A stretch of DNA of 64,000 nucleotides from Phoronis australis. Taxonomy: Eukaryota > Phoronida > Phoronidae. Below the pieces are notes generated by a model. That model did no database searches. It saw only the letters and a list, made by a program, of their open reading frames with translations, and had not been told where the DNA came from. The stretch is from positions 2,102,727-2,166,726 of the forward strand of contig NMRA01000003.1 of the NCBI GenBank assembly GCA_002633005.1, written 5' to 3'. Of this stretch, positions 11,969 through 25,049 are shown in pieces. A program made the translations under genes and the position numbers. Position 1 is the stretch's first letter. Every line of letters starts with the position of its first letter.

Positions 11969-14900
11969 CGGCATGAGAAATCAATCAACAACTAAGACCA
12001 GTTTTGAATAACGTAAGAACAATAAGTTGTTGAGAGCAACCAATGACTGACTTCAGAGAGCCCACGATGAGATCCACTTACTAACTGATTCTGTCTTAGG
12101 GACAATGAAATTTGAAAAATTGTCATAACAACGCCATTTTGCATCCGATATCACCCCAAAACAATGCATATCAAGCTTTTCACAACACGTTGTGAGTAAA
12201 TTATATGCAGATTGTACAAACAATGCGACCCGTAGCAGGCAGCAAGTAATCGTTACAGCGCCATCTCTGGTCCAATTCAATGCATCAAATAGGCATCGAG
12301 CTTTTAACAAGATGCGAGTTGTATATGTAAATTTCGTGTTGATCAGACAAAAAATGCGATCTGTAATGTGCACACAAACAAATAAATGAAACAAATAAAA
12401 ACTTCACAACAGAGCAACAGTGTTGGAGCCGAACTCTCATTTAGCCTTCTCCTGGTAATAATAGTACATTATTTGTAACACGATGTCGATACGTGACAGC
12501 ATCACTGTTTTATATTTGTCGCAGCATGTTAAATGCCAAAGTGAACAACAACAGATCAGCCAACTCAATAAATTTTCAAATAAGCAAGTAAAAATATTCA
12601 TCAAACTAAGAGTATTTTAAGACTGCACAGTAGCGTCCTCTTGGACAAGGAAAGAGGCTAGCTGAATAAATGAGTAACACACGAGTGTGTACTGTAGGTA
12701 GCCTGCAGTATGTACTTAATTAATACCTCCATCATTCATGTCTTCAATTATGGCTTTTTTTAGAGTTCCGTTTACAAGTGATGCCCTGATGTGGGCTGTC
12801 ATTCTCATCATTAATTGAGTGCAGTTCAGTTTGTTAGAATGAATGACGATCATGCCATATTTTGGTAACCTCATGCATAACATGCGTGCTATGAATCGTT
12901 CAGTTAACATGCAGGTGTATTCAGTACCAAGGTTGACTTGAAATTGACTGCAGATTTATGCTCAATTCATTTCTTCGGTGCCATGTTTTAATACCAAGTT
13001 CAATTTTCTTTTATGTTCGTAGCAATGACCTGTTTAGCTAAAATCAACAAATTTGAGTAATTCTATGTACTAAAATAATTGTGAGCAAATCATACTTATC
13101 TGCAGCCTTCTCCTGCTAGGATCACCATCACCATTTCCAATGACGCTGTGGGGTGGCCATTTTTCAAACTTTCCCTTGCTCCACTACGCGTTGAGGTTGT
13201 TTCTGAAATTTGTTACATAGACAGATAAACCGATGTCTTTAGTTGTTTGTTGCAAACTACGAAGATTTTTTAGAGTTTCTGACGAGTGTTCGTTTAATCA
13301 ATTATGAGGTTATTCATAAGGCTCAATCTTCAAATCATCATCGTTGTTGTAGTCATTTCCATTCTATTCCGACACCGGCACGTGGCTACGTGTTGTGATG
13401 GTCTTCTTAGGCTGCTTGTCCCATTGATATGGAATTAAATGTTATACAATTTATCTTGTCCATAGTTCTCGCAGCATCTGTTTTGCCAAGTGTCACTCTC
13501 TGACTCAAGTGCTTACACTACTCAGCAAAACTGTGCCAAGTATGTTGTTTAATATTGAAGTTTGTTTTTTTGTTTGTTATATGCATGCTACAGGTGGCAT
13601 TTCTCCTCCCATTGACATTATGCGTGGCATAATGTTTAACTTTTTTAATGTTTAACTTATGAAGAGCTCGAGACCTATTGGTCTGTGGTCAATACTGGAT
13701 ACAAAATGGCACTGTAATGGCCATTTTTAAAATGTTGTTGTGAAGCTCTGGTTCTATGCTCTTTTGAGGGATTTTGACGCTAGCTATCCATCATTTTTGG
13801 CACAAGCAGGGTAAATCAGCTAACTGTTCGCATACTTATACAGGAATTTATTCCTTGTGATACAAACACAGAGTGACTTATTTCTTGACATTTCAGCAGT
13901 CATTGACATTTGTAACACGCTTTAATTGTCTGGGGGGGGAGCAAGTTGTCCAAAGAGTAACTTGTACTTGTTCAAATTTCCACCATAAACATAGTAACTT
14001 TCATCATTCCAGAAAATTGACTCAAAACAGGATTGCACATTCGTAGAAAATGCGCTCATTAGTTCACCGATCATTGTAAGGAGTCTCTAAAGCACTGAGC
14101 ACTAAGTAAATTAATAACGAGCCTTTCAATTGTTTTTATCAATGTCATGTGTAATAGCTTATAATTATGCATTTCCTTGTGACGCAAATCTAATTACAGT
14201 AATGATGCAAGACTATAATTGACAGCTCTCATTCTTTTGCCGGATATGAACAAGAATTATTCAAAAATGAACAGCTAATCAAAATATAATTCTTCGTGAA
14301 GATATCCAGACACTGAAACAAATGTTTCATGTTAAGAAACAAGTCTAGCTACAGACAGAGAAAAATGATTACACCTCCATTGTTGCATTTCAGTTTAGAA
14401 TGGAGTCAAAAACACAAAAAGGCTTTCAAAAACTGTCAACAACTATATGAAATTTACGCTCACAGCATGATAACATATGTAATATTTTTCAGAAACAGAC
14501 CATTCAGAAAAAGTTGCGAGCCAGTCATGAATGCAATATCCATTAAAAAGGCAGTGTATGTGCAATGCGTTCCATGAAGCGCATTTTTAGTGCACTGTTT
14601 ATACTTAGTTGATACAAATCAATATTCGGAAAGACCCAATAAATGAAGTACCCAAATCCTGTGACATACCCTGTAATCTATCTTTTACATGTGACAGAGC
14701 AGTTGATTTGTTGGTTTAAGCCATCTTATTGGGTGCCACAACAGCCTTGTGTCTTTCAATAAAAGGATATGTCACCCCAGTACAAGTGCATGCGTACAAC
14801 ACGTATTTCTTTACACAAACGTGTTTCGACATTCTCCACAGTGAATACTAAAAAATCTTTACTTTAAAAGGTTTCTTGCAACACAGAAAAAGTAATGCTG

Positions 14901-16667
14901 AAGCTTACATTAAACATTAACTGGTTGGTTTTCACTTAATTTGCCATCACTGACATAAAAATACATATGCCTGTTAGTTTGAATGACTGCACACATCCTG
15001 CAGTCTATTTCCCACCTAAAATGATAAATGGTCAAGTAGATGTATATAATGATAATGATCAACACAGCTGTATTCATCAGTTTGATAGGGAGCTTGTTTT
15101 AGCATTGACTCCTTCATTAACAAAATGATTCACTCGATCGAATTAACACATGTTACAAGTATGTTGGACAGAAACCCCAACAGATGACGCCAGCAGATCT
15201 AGAAAGTTGCAAAGACATACACGCTTTTGAGTCATGTCCACATTGAGCAGGGGCTTGAATCATCTAAATCAGGAAATGGATGAGAAACATTTCAGAATAC
15301 TCAATTAAGCAAAAAAAAAGAATCGATGAACTTGTCAATGAAGACTTAATACATTAAAAATCTCACCAATTTTGGAACGCAATATATGCCGGACAAGTGC
15401 AGCAGAAGCACCAAATAATGCTTCATCAGTTTTAAGCTTTTTACCATAGCTACCATCAGATCAAAATTTGAAAAATTATGAATATTCACAACTACGTTGG
15501 AAGCTTTGGACATGAACCATAATGGATTCTGACAATTATTTTTGTCTAAGTGGGTGCAATTTTACCATAGTGGGGTGAGGACCATAAAAACCAGTAATGA
15601 CATTCAGATCAGACTGTAATAATACATTATAATATTCAGAACTCTTACTATAACTCACATCAAAAGAACGGAACCCTAATAAATAATAAGCAGACGACTT
15701 TGATATAACCTCCATCATAAATACTCTTATGAATGGCATTGAACACCATGCGGAGAACCTTTTGAACGTTTCCTATGGCTACTTAAGGGGACCATACAGG
15801 AATCCAGCCTTCATAAACTGTTCTTTAAAGGCCACAGCCCCATCAAAGTCTTTTCTCAAGGTTTTTACAAAAGCGGTACAATTAAAACCTGTCATTCTAG
15901 GGTGTGCAGATGAATGCCACATGAACTCTGCAAGAGCTCCGCAAGATATATATGGATCATTTAGAAGGCAAGACACAATTCCAGAGCCTAGATGCCTGCA
16001 ATGATCGAAAGCATGCATCAAGTTGTTCTCGGTCAGTGCCCATGCGATGCTATATGAATACCTTTCATAACGTACTCGTGAGGTAGATCTGTAATTCCTG
16101 AATTTATAGTGTTCTCACGAGTCAGTAAGGCAGACCTGTTCCTCACAAATTATTCGCACTGTAAGCTAGAAGTGAAAACATTAGACACGGTACCCAAAAG
16201 AAACAGGAAGACATCAACTCAAGCACATGTGATTCAGACGCAACCTTTTTGAAAAAAGATGGCATATTTATATACCCAACCAAATTTGTCAAAATTCATA
16301 TCTTTCTACTATGACCAGAGACACAAGGAATTTTCTATTGAAGATTCTGTATCAAAATACTACGTACTACTGTCATTCAACTGGGATGGACTTACAGGGT
16401 AAACCACTCTCCATTGTTTCGAGACTCAAGCAGAATCTTCTGATCACATCAGATCATATGAGTAGGGATAAATATATTGTCACAAACCGATACCATGTAA
16501 TTTGGAATGCACAATTTTTTTATTTACACTGGTTATCAATATGTAATTGGTCTCAAATTGTTCTTTAGTCAAATTAATATTTGGGCTTGGAAAGAACTGA
16601 CAGTTCATTATTGAAGGAGACGAGGCTCTACAAGTTGACTTGTCATGGTGTGTCATTTTTCATACAG
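11969..16667. other. No secure gene
   Basis: A 113-codon minus-strand frame at 12,053-12,394 and a 64-codon one at 12,716-12,910 are open but lack recognisable sequence. A minus-strand block near 15.8-16.0 kb starts after an acceptor-like site but has no donor. Confidence 0.5.
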
Positions 16668-16733
16668 GTCTTAAGCGATAATGAAGTCAATTCTTTCAAC
16701 TTCTTTAATAGACCTAAAACCCTTCTCAAACGG
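16668..16733 (+). CDS. Isolated exon candidate, plus strand
   Basis: A strong acceptor (gtgtcatttttcatacag) and donor (AAACGG|gtaagg) bracket exactly 22 codons that are open in one frame only, reading VLSDNEVNSFNFFNRPKTLL then KR. Both ends are phase 0. No partner exon is secure. A stretch near 17.6 kb (acceptor ggtccttatttcag) could follow. Confidence 0.3.
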
Positions 16734-17980
16734 GTAAGGAAAAGTTGAGATCAATTTCATAGTGGTAAGTGGTCCAAATCAAAATTTGACTTCTTAGACA
16801 AACAGTGGGATTAATGCCACTTTAAAATCTTAATTGCTACAAAACCTCAAAGCTCACTTTTAAGAATGCTATGTTATCGATATTTTATTGTGAAATGCCT
16901 CTAAGATGCATGAATTGGTGCTATCAATTGCCTCGTACCTGATAATTATTGGGGCATTACAATCTCAAACATCTTTGAGGATAAGTTAGAAAATAGAGAT
17001 ATATGGCCTAAAAACTTTCAAAAAAGACTATCAGAGACACCTACTGACAGAAAACATGTTGACCAATGAGAACAGAGAATGGCATCTTGTGCATTGAAAC
17101 ATTCAGACAAATCAAACCTGACATTGCTGACAAGTTAGCAAGCAATTAGTTTAAAACAAAGACAGTATGGTGCCAACACATTATCTAAATCTTCACTCAG
17201 CACAGGATATATTCATACCCACCTGTCCAATATGATTTAAGACTAATTCATCACCAGCTTTCTACTGCAGTAATTGGAAACCATGTGTTCCTTTGCACTG
17301 CTGCAGTTGAAAGTGGCTGCAGTAAGTTTGCCTAATTCTCACCGAAACAGTTGTGACATGTGTTAAAACCTCCCTCACAGTCATAAGTTGGCCTCAAGGG
17401 TTGACCTTATAGCTGAAAAAGGGACAATAAACCTTTGCCTTGTCTTCGGTTCAGCAAAAACAAACTTGATTTATGTAACTTCGCTGTTCTTAAACCTTTT
17501 TCATTATTACTTGTTACTTGTCTTATTCCTTTCTCTGACAAGAAGTGGTTCATTTTTTAGATTTGAGAAAAGAATTGGTAGGTCCTTATTTCAGACTTGG
17601 CCCAGCTGTCCTTGTCACAGCAGGTTAGTGTTAATCAACAATGCAAAAAGCTGTAAGGGAAATTCCTGCTGATTTATTGTAACCTGAATTCAAACAAAGA
17701 GTAAGAATGCCATGACATTGATTTGTAAGATACAAATACCCTCCTAAATAAAGTGGGTGTTTATAGTAGCTAAGTAGCTCTGACTGATACTGATGGTGTA
17801 CAGCAATACCAGCACACACAATCCACATATTAACATAAAATAAGTTGATTTCTGGCCACACAGTACTTGGAAAGCATTTCAACATTCATGATAAGATTAA
17901 CTTTAACAAAAGGAATTATTCAACTACTTTAACATCCACAAATTTATTTTAACAAACAGTTGTGATTTACACTTAGGCTT

Positions 17981-18022
17981 GTCACAAGAGTCCATTTATT
18001 AAAATAGATGGACTCTTGTGAC
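17981..18022. repeat. Perfect 15-bp inverted repeat (hairpin)
   Basis: GTCACAAGAGTCCAT at 17,981-17,995 pairs exactly with 18,008-18,022 across a 12-nt AT-rich loop. Weaker pairing extends a few bases outward. Confidence 0.8.
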
Positions 18023-18439
18023 CAGTCTGCCTACAAGATTGACATTCAATGTTTTGTTATCCCATAGTGAGGTGTGAATGGGACATGCAAAAAAAGCCGC
18101 ACCTAGTTCTAGTACCTCACTTTCATTAACTACACTTTCTAATCTATGTAATATATTTTGTATCACAATAGCGCAGAAAAAATAAATGTGCGAAAAATGG
18201 TTCAATCAAAACGGAATGTTTCCTCGTCTAAAAGGATTTTAGACAATTTGACATGTTCACTAACTGTGGAAGCTATTTTGAAACCTTTTTAAGCAATTTT
18301 CATAAAACAGAAGTTCACAAAAATAATTGGTCAAATCAGATGTCATGCTGTAAAGAAGTTGCGCAATGCAGACAGTCTGAGTGCATGGCTCGTCAATTGC
18401 TGTACTTTTTAAGGCATTATGCCAATTTTTATTACGATT

Positions 18440-18905
18440 CTTAGAGTGATTGGGCGGAGGCAGATGTCAAAAACCCAGAAATAAAAAAGTGGCCACTAGG
18501 CAGCATACATTATGTCAAATCCACCTGAAAACCAAAAGCTGTCAACGCTTCTTGTGTAGAAACTTAAAAAACTGTTAAGGAATTCCAAAAATACAAAGGA
18601 AAACAGAATAAACTAAAATTGCGGGGATACAGCGATAGTCAAATCCCAAATCCGTCTAAAAGTCATCTTCCGTTTTCACCTTCGTAAAAATAAACCTGTC
18701 AATTTTAACAAATATCTTGCAGAGGGTTTAGTAAAAGAAACAGTCATGGACGCAAAACAACTGCCACCAGGAGGTACCACAGCAGCTGGAGTCATCTGAA
18801 AAGCATTTAATGTCAATGCAAAATAGTGATTAGCAGGGCAAAAGTGTACAAGCATGGGGATAAGTGACCTATAGATGGACAGCATTATGGGTATTACTGT
18901 GTCGT
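18440..18905 (+). mobile_element. Modular dispersed repeat, diverged fragment
   Basis: It contains the same module vocabulary (GGCCACTAGGCAGC, GTCATGGACGCAAAACAACT, GCCACCAGGAGGTACCACAG, TCATCTTCCG) at lower identity. No clear ends. Confidence 0.55.
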
Positions 18906-19411
18906 ACCATGCCATCGCAACCATCCCTCAGTGATCAAATGGATGACTGCCACATATGCCTGGTGGAGGGTCTGAACAAAGCTCTAGCATACTTGGAACT
19001 TGCAAAGAAAATTTCCCTCTGAGTTGCTAACAATGACTGACATCCGAACCAGGACGGACTCCAAATCAAGTTAAGGAAAAGACAGAAAATCAAATCAAAT
19101 CATCAACTTAGCATTATTAAAACAACAAGTCTACTTTGCTTGATTCCATGTGTAAATCGACAAGCTACCAAAATAGAGCTGCTAACTCTATTAAAGGGAG
19201 TGCTTGACCTTTGCAAGCAAATACAGGACTTATTTGAGACAAAGTATTCTTAATATAGTAATACATGAATCATAGCACTGATTAGGGCCTTTCCCATTGC
19301 ATAGCTGAATGGGTTTTATGAAGATTATTGGTGGACTGACGATGGCAGTATGCTTCAATACAGGCGGACTGTGGAACCAAGCTCACAAGGTATTAAGTGA
19401 GGCAATATCAT

Positions 19412-20855
19412 GGGTGAGAAACAACATGACCGCCGGTCCTCTTAAATCGGACCAACTCACTCAAAACAGGACCTCCGGGGATGAAATGGCACCGTCACAC
19501 CAGAAAATGGGACTGACGCACCTAAAAACATGACCGCCCCACCAGAAAACAGGACTGCCAGGGACTGAACATGACCGCAGGGGATTGATACCGCAGTGAC
19601 AAACAAGCTAAGATTTATTATCGGTAGGCCTACACAGATCATACAATGGAGTTATATACGTATGCATATGCAGGTCTTGTGCCGATTACTCCAACGAAAT
19701 CTTTTGTGCGCTACAGGACACTTTGCTTTGTAAAACGCGGCGCTTTTGAGTTTTAACCACAAACCAACCACGTTGCACGCTTTTGAGCTAAATAATTATA
19801 ACTTTATCCACTGCGCAAGTTTTGGAACAAAATGAAAATCGTTTTCTCCAATGTGACGTTTTAGTCAAGAAAAAAACTTAGGACGGGCGTTCTGGTTCTC
19901 TGGTGAAGCATCCTTACTAGCCTTTGTGCGGCAAAGCAGTATACTAAATATACAGCTTAGTGCCGATGTGGGTAAAACACTGCACATATAAATTTTCACC
20001 GAATTAGTGTTATTAATGACACTCTTCCTAGAGTACACTAAATTATTTATCGGCACTCGCCGGGAAAATTTGTCATTCTGTCGTTATTCTGCTTGAGATG
20101 CGTTCTTTTAGGTCGGCTAACATTGACCAGTTCCTTTTTTCACCGATTCTTCAGTCAGCTCTTCTTCTCTTCTACGAGGTTGCGTACATGGCACAACAAA
20201 TTATCGGAACTGGTTTCATTTCGTCATAAGTTTTTAGTATTTCAATACCAGCAAACCAAATTTCAGAACAAATCGGTGTGATGCGAAGTTGAGTCATCAT
20301 CTTCCGAAAGATGTTGCAAAATTTTAGGAAATGGCGCGTGCTCATGTCACGAGCGCGACAAACTTTTCTTACAATGGGCAAACAAATGATTTTCATTAGA
20401 TTGTTTTTCACTCAAGCGGCTGCAACCTGCAAGGTGAGTGTTGATTAACTCCTAGATTTTGTATGCGCCTGCTCCACTCGCTAGCTCTACATGTTGATAT
20501 AAGTTTCACGTGACGAGGTGACGAGCAGAACTATACCCCGGCGGGCTGTGGGAAATTTTGGGGATGTAACGGAGCTCAATAACGCAGTGCTACCAAGTTT
20601 TATTTTGGCGAGTCTTTTCACAGCTAGCCGACCAATTATGTCGTAACCCGCAGTATCATACAAAAGCCTTGATAACTACATTTTGTCCGGCGGTCATGTT
20701 CAGTCCCCGGCGGTCCTGTTTTCTGGTGGAGCGGTCATGTTTTTAGGTGTGCCAGTCCCATTTTTTGGTGCGGCGGTCCCATTTGATCCCCGGAGGACCT
20801 GTTTTGGGTGAGTCAGTCCGATTTAGAGGGCCAGCGGTCATGTTGTTTCTCACCC
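19412..20855 (+). mobile_element. TIR element, about 1.44 kb, with long subrepeat-rich arms
   Basis: The left arm (19,412 to about 19,585) and right arm (about 20,687 to 20,855) are inverted copies beginning GGGTGAGAAACAACATGACC. Each arm is built of short units around ACATGACCGCC, AACAGGACCGCC and ATGGGACCGC. The roughly 1.1-kb interior is less AT-rich near 20,460-20,620 and contains a small ATG-started exon-like frame at 20,311-20,433. No clean target duplication was found. Confidence 0.75.
20311..20433 (+). CDS. ATG-started exon candidate inside a TIR element
   Basis: 41 codons from ATG end in phase 0 at a strong donor (TGCAAG|gtgagt). The translation is basic (MLQNFRKWRVLMSRARQTFL), followed by a hydrophobic stretch. 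It lies between the inverted arms of the 19,412-20,855 element, so it could be a fragment of that element's gene. No family is recognised. Confidence 0.22.
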
Positions 20856-23702
20856 GTGAATATGGTGTTGGTATTTAGGCCTACAGTATGTAGTGCCTCC
20901 TCTTGCCTCAAATCTTAGTGCAATTAACACAAAGCAAGGTAATGGTAATATTTAACCTCAAAAATAAACAATGTCATTGTTAATGGACAAGAATAAACAT
21001 TTTCTGCATGTTGTCCTGGTACATGTGCTGCAAAGTGTTCTGAGTCTAGTCACTACAGCCACAATCAAAATTCTGTTACTGGCATAAACATAACATTAAA
21101 ATAATCCCAATTAAGATAAAATAATTGCTGTTTGCTGACGGAAGTGTCAGATGTATTTAACACATCACACACTGCCTGTCTACTCCCCATTCAGCCATGA
21201 TGAATGTGCTACCACTCCCAACAGTCAGACCCCCAAGTGTAACAAGACAAATAGCCTGAGAGTTCAACAACAACTTGATGGCGCTGACACTGAAAATACT
21301 GGTAACTTCCATTAGATGGAGAACTCATAAATTTACTCAGTCTTGTTTTAATGAAGACAAAATGTTGTTTTATTCAAAACCGGGATGATAAACAATTAAG
21401 AGAAGTAATATATTATACGTTTATGATATTGGTGTTAAGTAATCACCCAGGCATACATCATGTTGCTGTAAAAACCCAATAGTGGTAGGAGACGGGTACT
21501 GAAACAACACTTTCATTCTAAAATGTCAAACAACTGTGGATGGAGACTTATGTTGAACACATACAGTTTCACATGCAAAACACTTTCCACTCTGTTGACG
21601 CTATGGGAGTCTACACTTCAATGACTTTAATTGTCCACTGACCTCAGTGCTGGGGAGGGAGGTCACTCTTTAACATGACAGTAGCATGCAAAGGTTTGGA
21701 GATACCCCGGCGATTCTTTTATTGGATGCCCCTCAACCTACTCATATGCAAGGAACATATTGCTAAGAGAAGTAAAATAGATGAAACATAAAATAAATGG
21801 AAACTATTCAAATTAACTACAAATCAGTTACCATTTCAGAATGTTTATAATAGTGGCTGGATGCCCCCAACCTCCCGATATGGATGCCCAGAGCCGTCGC
21901 CCCATTGGCCCCCCTTTCCGTAAAAAGCTTCTGTGTGTACCCCTATAGGACCTGCCACTGGCGCAACCTGTGCATAGAACACCACCAGATGCAGTTTCGC
22001 AAGACATGAACTCTTGATTCATTCCCTGCAAAGAAATTTCACAGTAGTGATGGATCATAATTTGGGGCTGAGCCAAGTGACAACTTTATAAGCCTAGAAT
22101 GCGGTTAAGACCATGACAGTGAATTGACTGAGTAGTCTACATGAATATTATGCATAGATAGTCATAACACTAAACAGTTGTTTTTGCCCTGCTATGCGGT
22201 TGTGTCTGTTCACGGTTTACCTGTGAACCATATCATTTCACATTCAGGGTCATCACTTAAGCAAGGAACATGGTTGCACCCTGTCAACATATCTATCAAT
22301 CATACACACCTACTTACATTGATTGATAGTACTATCAGCAAGTGGGATAACCTTATCATCATCCTTAAACATGTTAAATGCTTTGCTGACAACTCCTTTA
22401 TCCTTGTACAGTATTAAAGGCTAAAGAACAGTAATGTGTAAATAGGTAGGAAGTGACAGTCACATTTTAACCGCTCTAAACTGATATCAATTGTCAAAGG
22501 AGCGACCAAGTTAACAATGTCAACTAAGTGTAGTCATGACTATATTGAGAATCTGCTGGACAAAGTTCGTTACTTTGATAAAAGAAATCAATAAAAACTC
22601 ACAATAATATTCCATGATGAACGACCATATAGGGAGTACATCTCACCTACACATCAAAGATTCTGAAAAACAAATGTAAGGGTACAGTACATACAATTTA
22701 ATTTTGACGGTAAACCGGAGACCGCACAATTGAGTATGATATTTATGTAGATACCAAATTCAAAACCAGCTCAAAATGATTGCTAACACAATATTTCCTA
22801 CAATTAGCCAAATGCATCAAGAACATCGTTTGGATTGATTTTTGCTGTCAGTTCATCAACCACGTTTCAGAAATGATTGGCCATTTTCCACAATTTTCAT
22901 GCATCACAATTTGGGCGAGAGTAAGCCACAAAGAAAACTAAAACTCAGGACCACACCTGACTCCAGGGATTATCCGTTTCCCCCGAAGGAAACGTGCTCG
23001 GAAATGAAAGCACTCATTGAAGAGTTCTATTGGAACGGTACAGTAGCTATCTAGGAACTAACAAAATTAACTCTGCCCATGAACATCTCGGCAGAGCATG
23101 AAAAGCGGAAATACAATCATAAGTCATTGTTGTTTAACATTTGCACAAAGTTCCGCCAGAAATTGATACCGTTGTATAGCTAATTGCCATATCCTTGCCA
23201 CAAACGTTGAATTCGGTGCTTTTGTTCACATAAATTGATCCACCAATCCATCTCAGAAAAATAGTTTTTGTAGCACAGTACAAGTCTTTCGATTTTAACT
23301 GCAAAAAAGCAATAAGTTTAATGAAAATATTTGGCATAACTTCGAAAAACAACGCTGCCCACTGAAAGTTCCTCTTAAATTGTTTTAACTCCGTTTTTGT
23401 TTTCCGCATTTCTGGAGTGAAGTTCTGCTTATTTCTTCTTTTTTTTCTGTTAATCTGTCATCAATGACTTGAACAAAAATTATGCGCCGGTACTTCTCAT
23501 TTAAATCTTTTTGAATTATTTGTCGAGCATAAAAATTAAGAAAGTGCCCATTATTTGCAGCAAGACAACCAACCGAAATTTAGGAAAAGAAAAGTTTAGC
23601 AATAACCTTTGTGCAAAAGAAGTGGAGTATAACTGTACAAGTAACATAGTCACCAATGATAGGAAATCTTGAACATGCTTTCTAAATGATTAAATCTTCT
23701 CA
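20856..23702. other. No gene seen
   Basis: AT-rich, with short frames only. A strong acceptor with a tiny possible exon occurs near 22.65 kb on the minus strand, but no sensible reading follows it. Confidence 0.5.
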
Positions 23703-23708
23703 TTTATT
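23703..23708 (-). promoter_or_regulatory. Candidate polyadenylation signal AATAAA
   Basis: AATAAA on the minus strand, 44 nt beyond the candidate stop at 23,752. Confidence 0.3.
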
Positions 23709-23751
23709 TCGAAATAGCACCCAATTTTCAGGAAAATGGTTATCAAGAGCT

Positions 23752-23830
23752 TTAAATATGAGGCATGTTTACAGCAAACCTTTTAATACCAACTTTTGCA
23801 CTTGGACAAAACTTTGATAACATTACCTGC
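23752..23830 (-). CDS. Possible terminal exon following the ankyrin-like exon
   Basis: The acceptor is strong (tggtcctctgttctgcag). One base completes an Arg codon, and 25 further codons run to TAA (reading QVMLSKFCPSAKVGIKRF and on). AATAAA on the minus strand at 23,703-23,708 lies about 44 nt past the stop. Acceptor, phase, stop and polyadenylation signal are in the right order, but the translation is not recognisable. Confidence 0.3.
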
Positions 23831-24361
23831 CTGCAGAACAGAGGACCAGATATTACAAGTAAAAAATAGCAACGACCATCACTGGTGTCATACCGTTATT
23901 TATTGAGCCTCAGTCCAGGTGTGAAAAATAACAATTCCAAAATGTCAATATTATCATCATACAAGCATAATAAATTGAAGTGCCGTTTTTGGCGACTGAA
24001 ATATCTAGCATGCTTTATCACTTCCAAAGGCAACTGCTAGCTTTGAACCAATGATTAGAAAGTCTATCGGAATGATAATCGGATTAACTTTCAACACCTG
24101 CAGTTACAAAACTTTATATTGATATAAAAAACAATAAACGGAATTTGTTCAGATTTCAACGCAAGGCAGTGACCTGCCCTAAGTAATAAAGGGCAACATT
24201 ATCTTTAAAAGCATTTTTGGTCACTTTGGTACATTTTCCCTTAATATGGTATTTTGAACCTCCTCATTGAATTTCCATAAAAGCAAAAGTAACTTAAACG
24301 ATTCTCCAAACTTGAAGTGTAACGTTTAAGTCGCATTATGTAAACAATGCTTTTTCATTAC

Positions 24362-24420
24362 CTGTCATTGACATCACAGCCCAAGTCAAACAGCAAATTC
24401 AGATACAGTACCATACGTAC
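24362..24420 (-). CDS. Ankyrin-like exon of an unidentified minus-strand gene
   Basis: A polypyrimidine-rich acceptor (gtcttgggtctcgcctag) and a good donor (GACAG|gtaatg) bracket 59 nt that are open in one frame only. It reads VRMVLYLNLLFDLGCDVND, resembling the second half of an ankyrin repeat (compare the generic LLLDLGADVN pattern). It leaves two bases, and the candidate exon at 23,830 supplies the missing one. Upstream exons were not found, so both the ankyrin reading and the gene are tentative. Confidence 0.35.
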
Positions 24421-24816
24421 CTAGGCGAGACCCAAGACAGAGAGCACAGTTATTAGAAAGGAAAAGAGAGACAACACACCTCACTTGAACCGACCAACAT
24501 TGTTGGAACTTCCTCACCACATCACTCTTCCCGTTTGAGGAGTTATTTTGTCATAAAAATCAGAAAAAAATGTTCAAAATATTATTTTAGTAATCCTATA
24601 AGGTAGCGTTCCCTTTTAAAATTCAATGACTGCAATCCACCTATGGAAGAATTACTTTTACAAGAACTATAAGTTTACACACCAAACTAAAGCAACTGTG
24701 TGGGCAAATGTAAATCCAAGAGAATGCGTGCGAATTAAACTCTTTCAAGTCTTCACCAAGGAGAAGATCGGTGAGTGATTAATACGCTTTTCTACTTGCC
24801 TTGTTGTTGTGTAATA

Positions 24817-25049
24817 CAAGCGCGCACCCTGGGAGGCTCAGGGGCTCCAACGAGCCTCCCCCATTTGGCAAAGTGGGCAAAAATGTCCGCCTCAGAGAAA
24901 CAAAAACTCCAAAAAGGTAGAAAATCAAACAAAAGTCCATTAAAAAGGCAAGAACTATCAAAATTCGGCGAATATGTACCCCGTGAATCTTAGTAAATGG
25001 TCCACATTCTCAAAATTCGAGCCCCCATGTTTTAGGCTGGGTGCGCGCA
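24817..25049 (+). mobile_element. hAT-like MITE, 233 bp
   Basis: Ends are GCGCGCACCC and its complement GGGTGCGCGC. The 7-bp direct repeat TGTAATA flanks it at 24,810-24,816 and 25,050-25,056, and an eighth position nearly matches. GC-rich subterminal sequence (GGGAGGCTCAGGGGCTCC) faces GAGCCCCCATG at the other end. Confidence 0.8.

Noticed and set aside
12053-12394. 113-codon minus-strand ORF, the longest outside satellites
   Set aside because: The opposite strand is also open over much of it, the content is unremarkable, it contains sequence like non-coding repeats, and I see no acceptor to support an exon, although a donor-like site is present.
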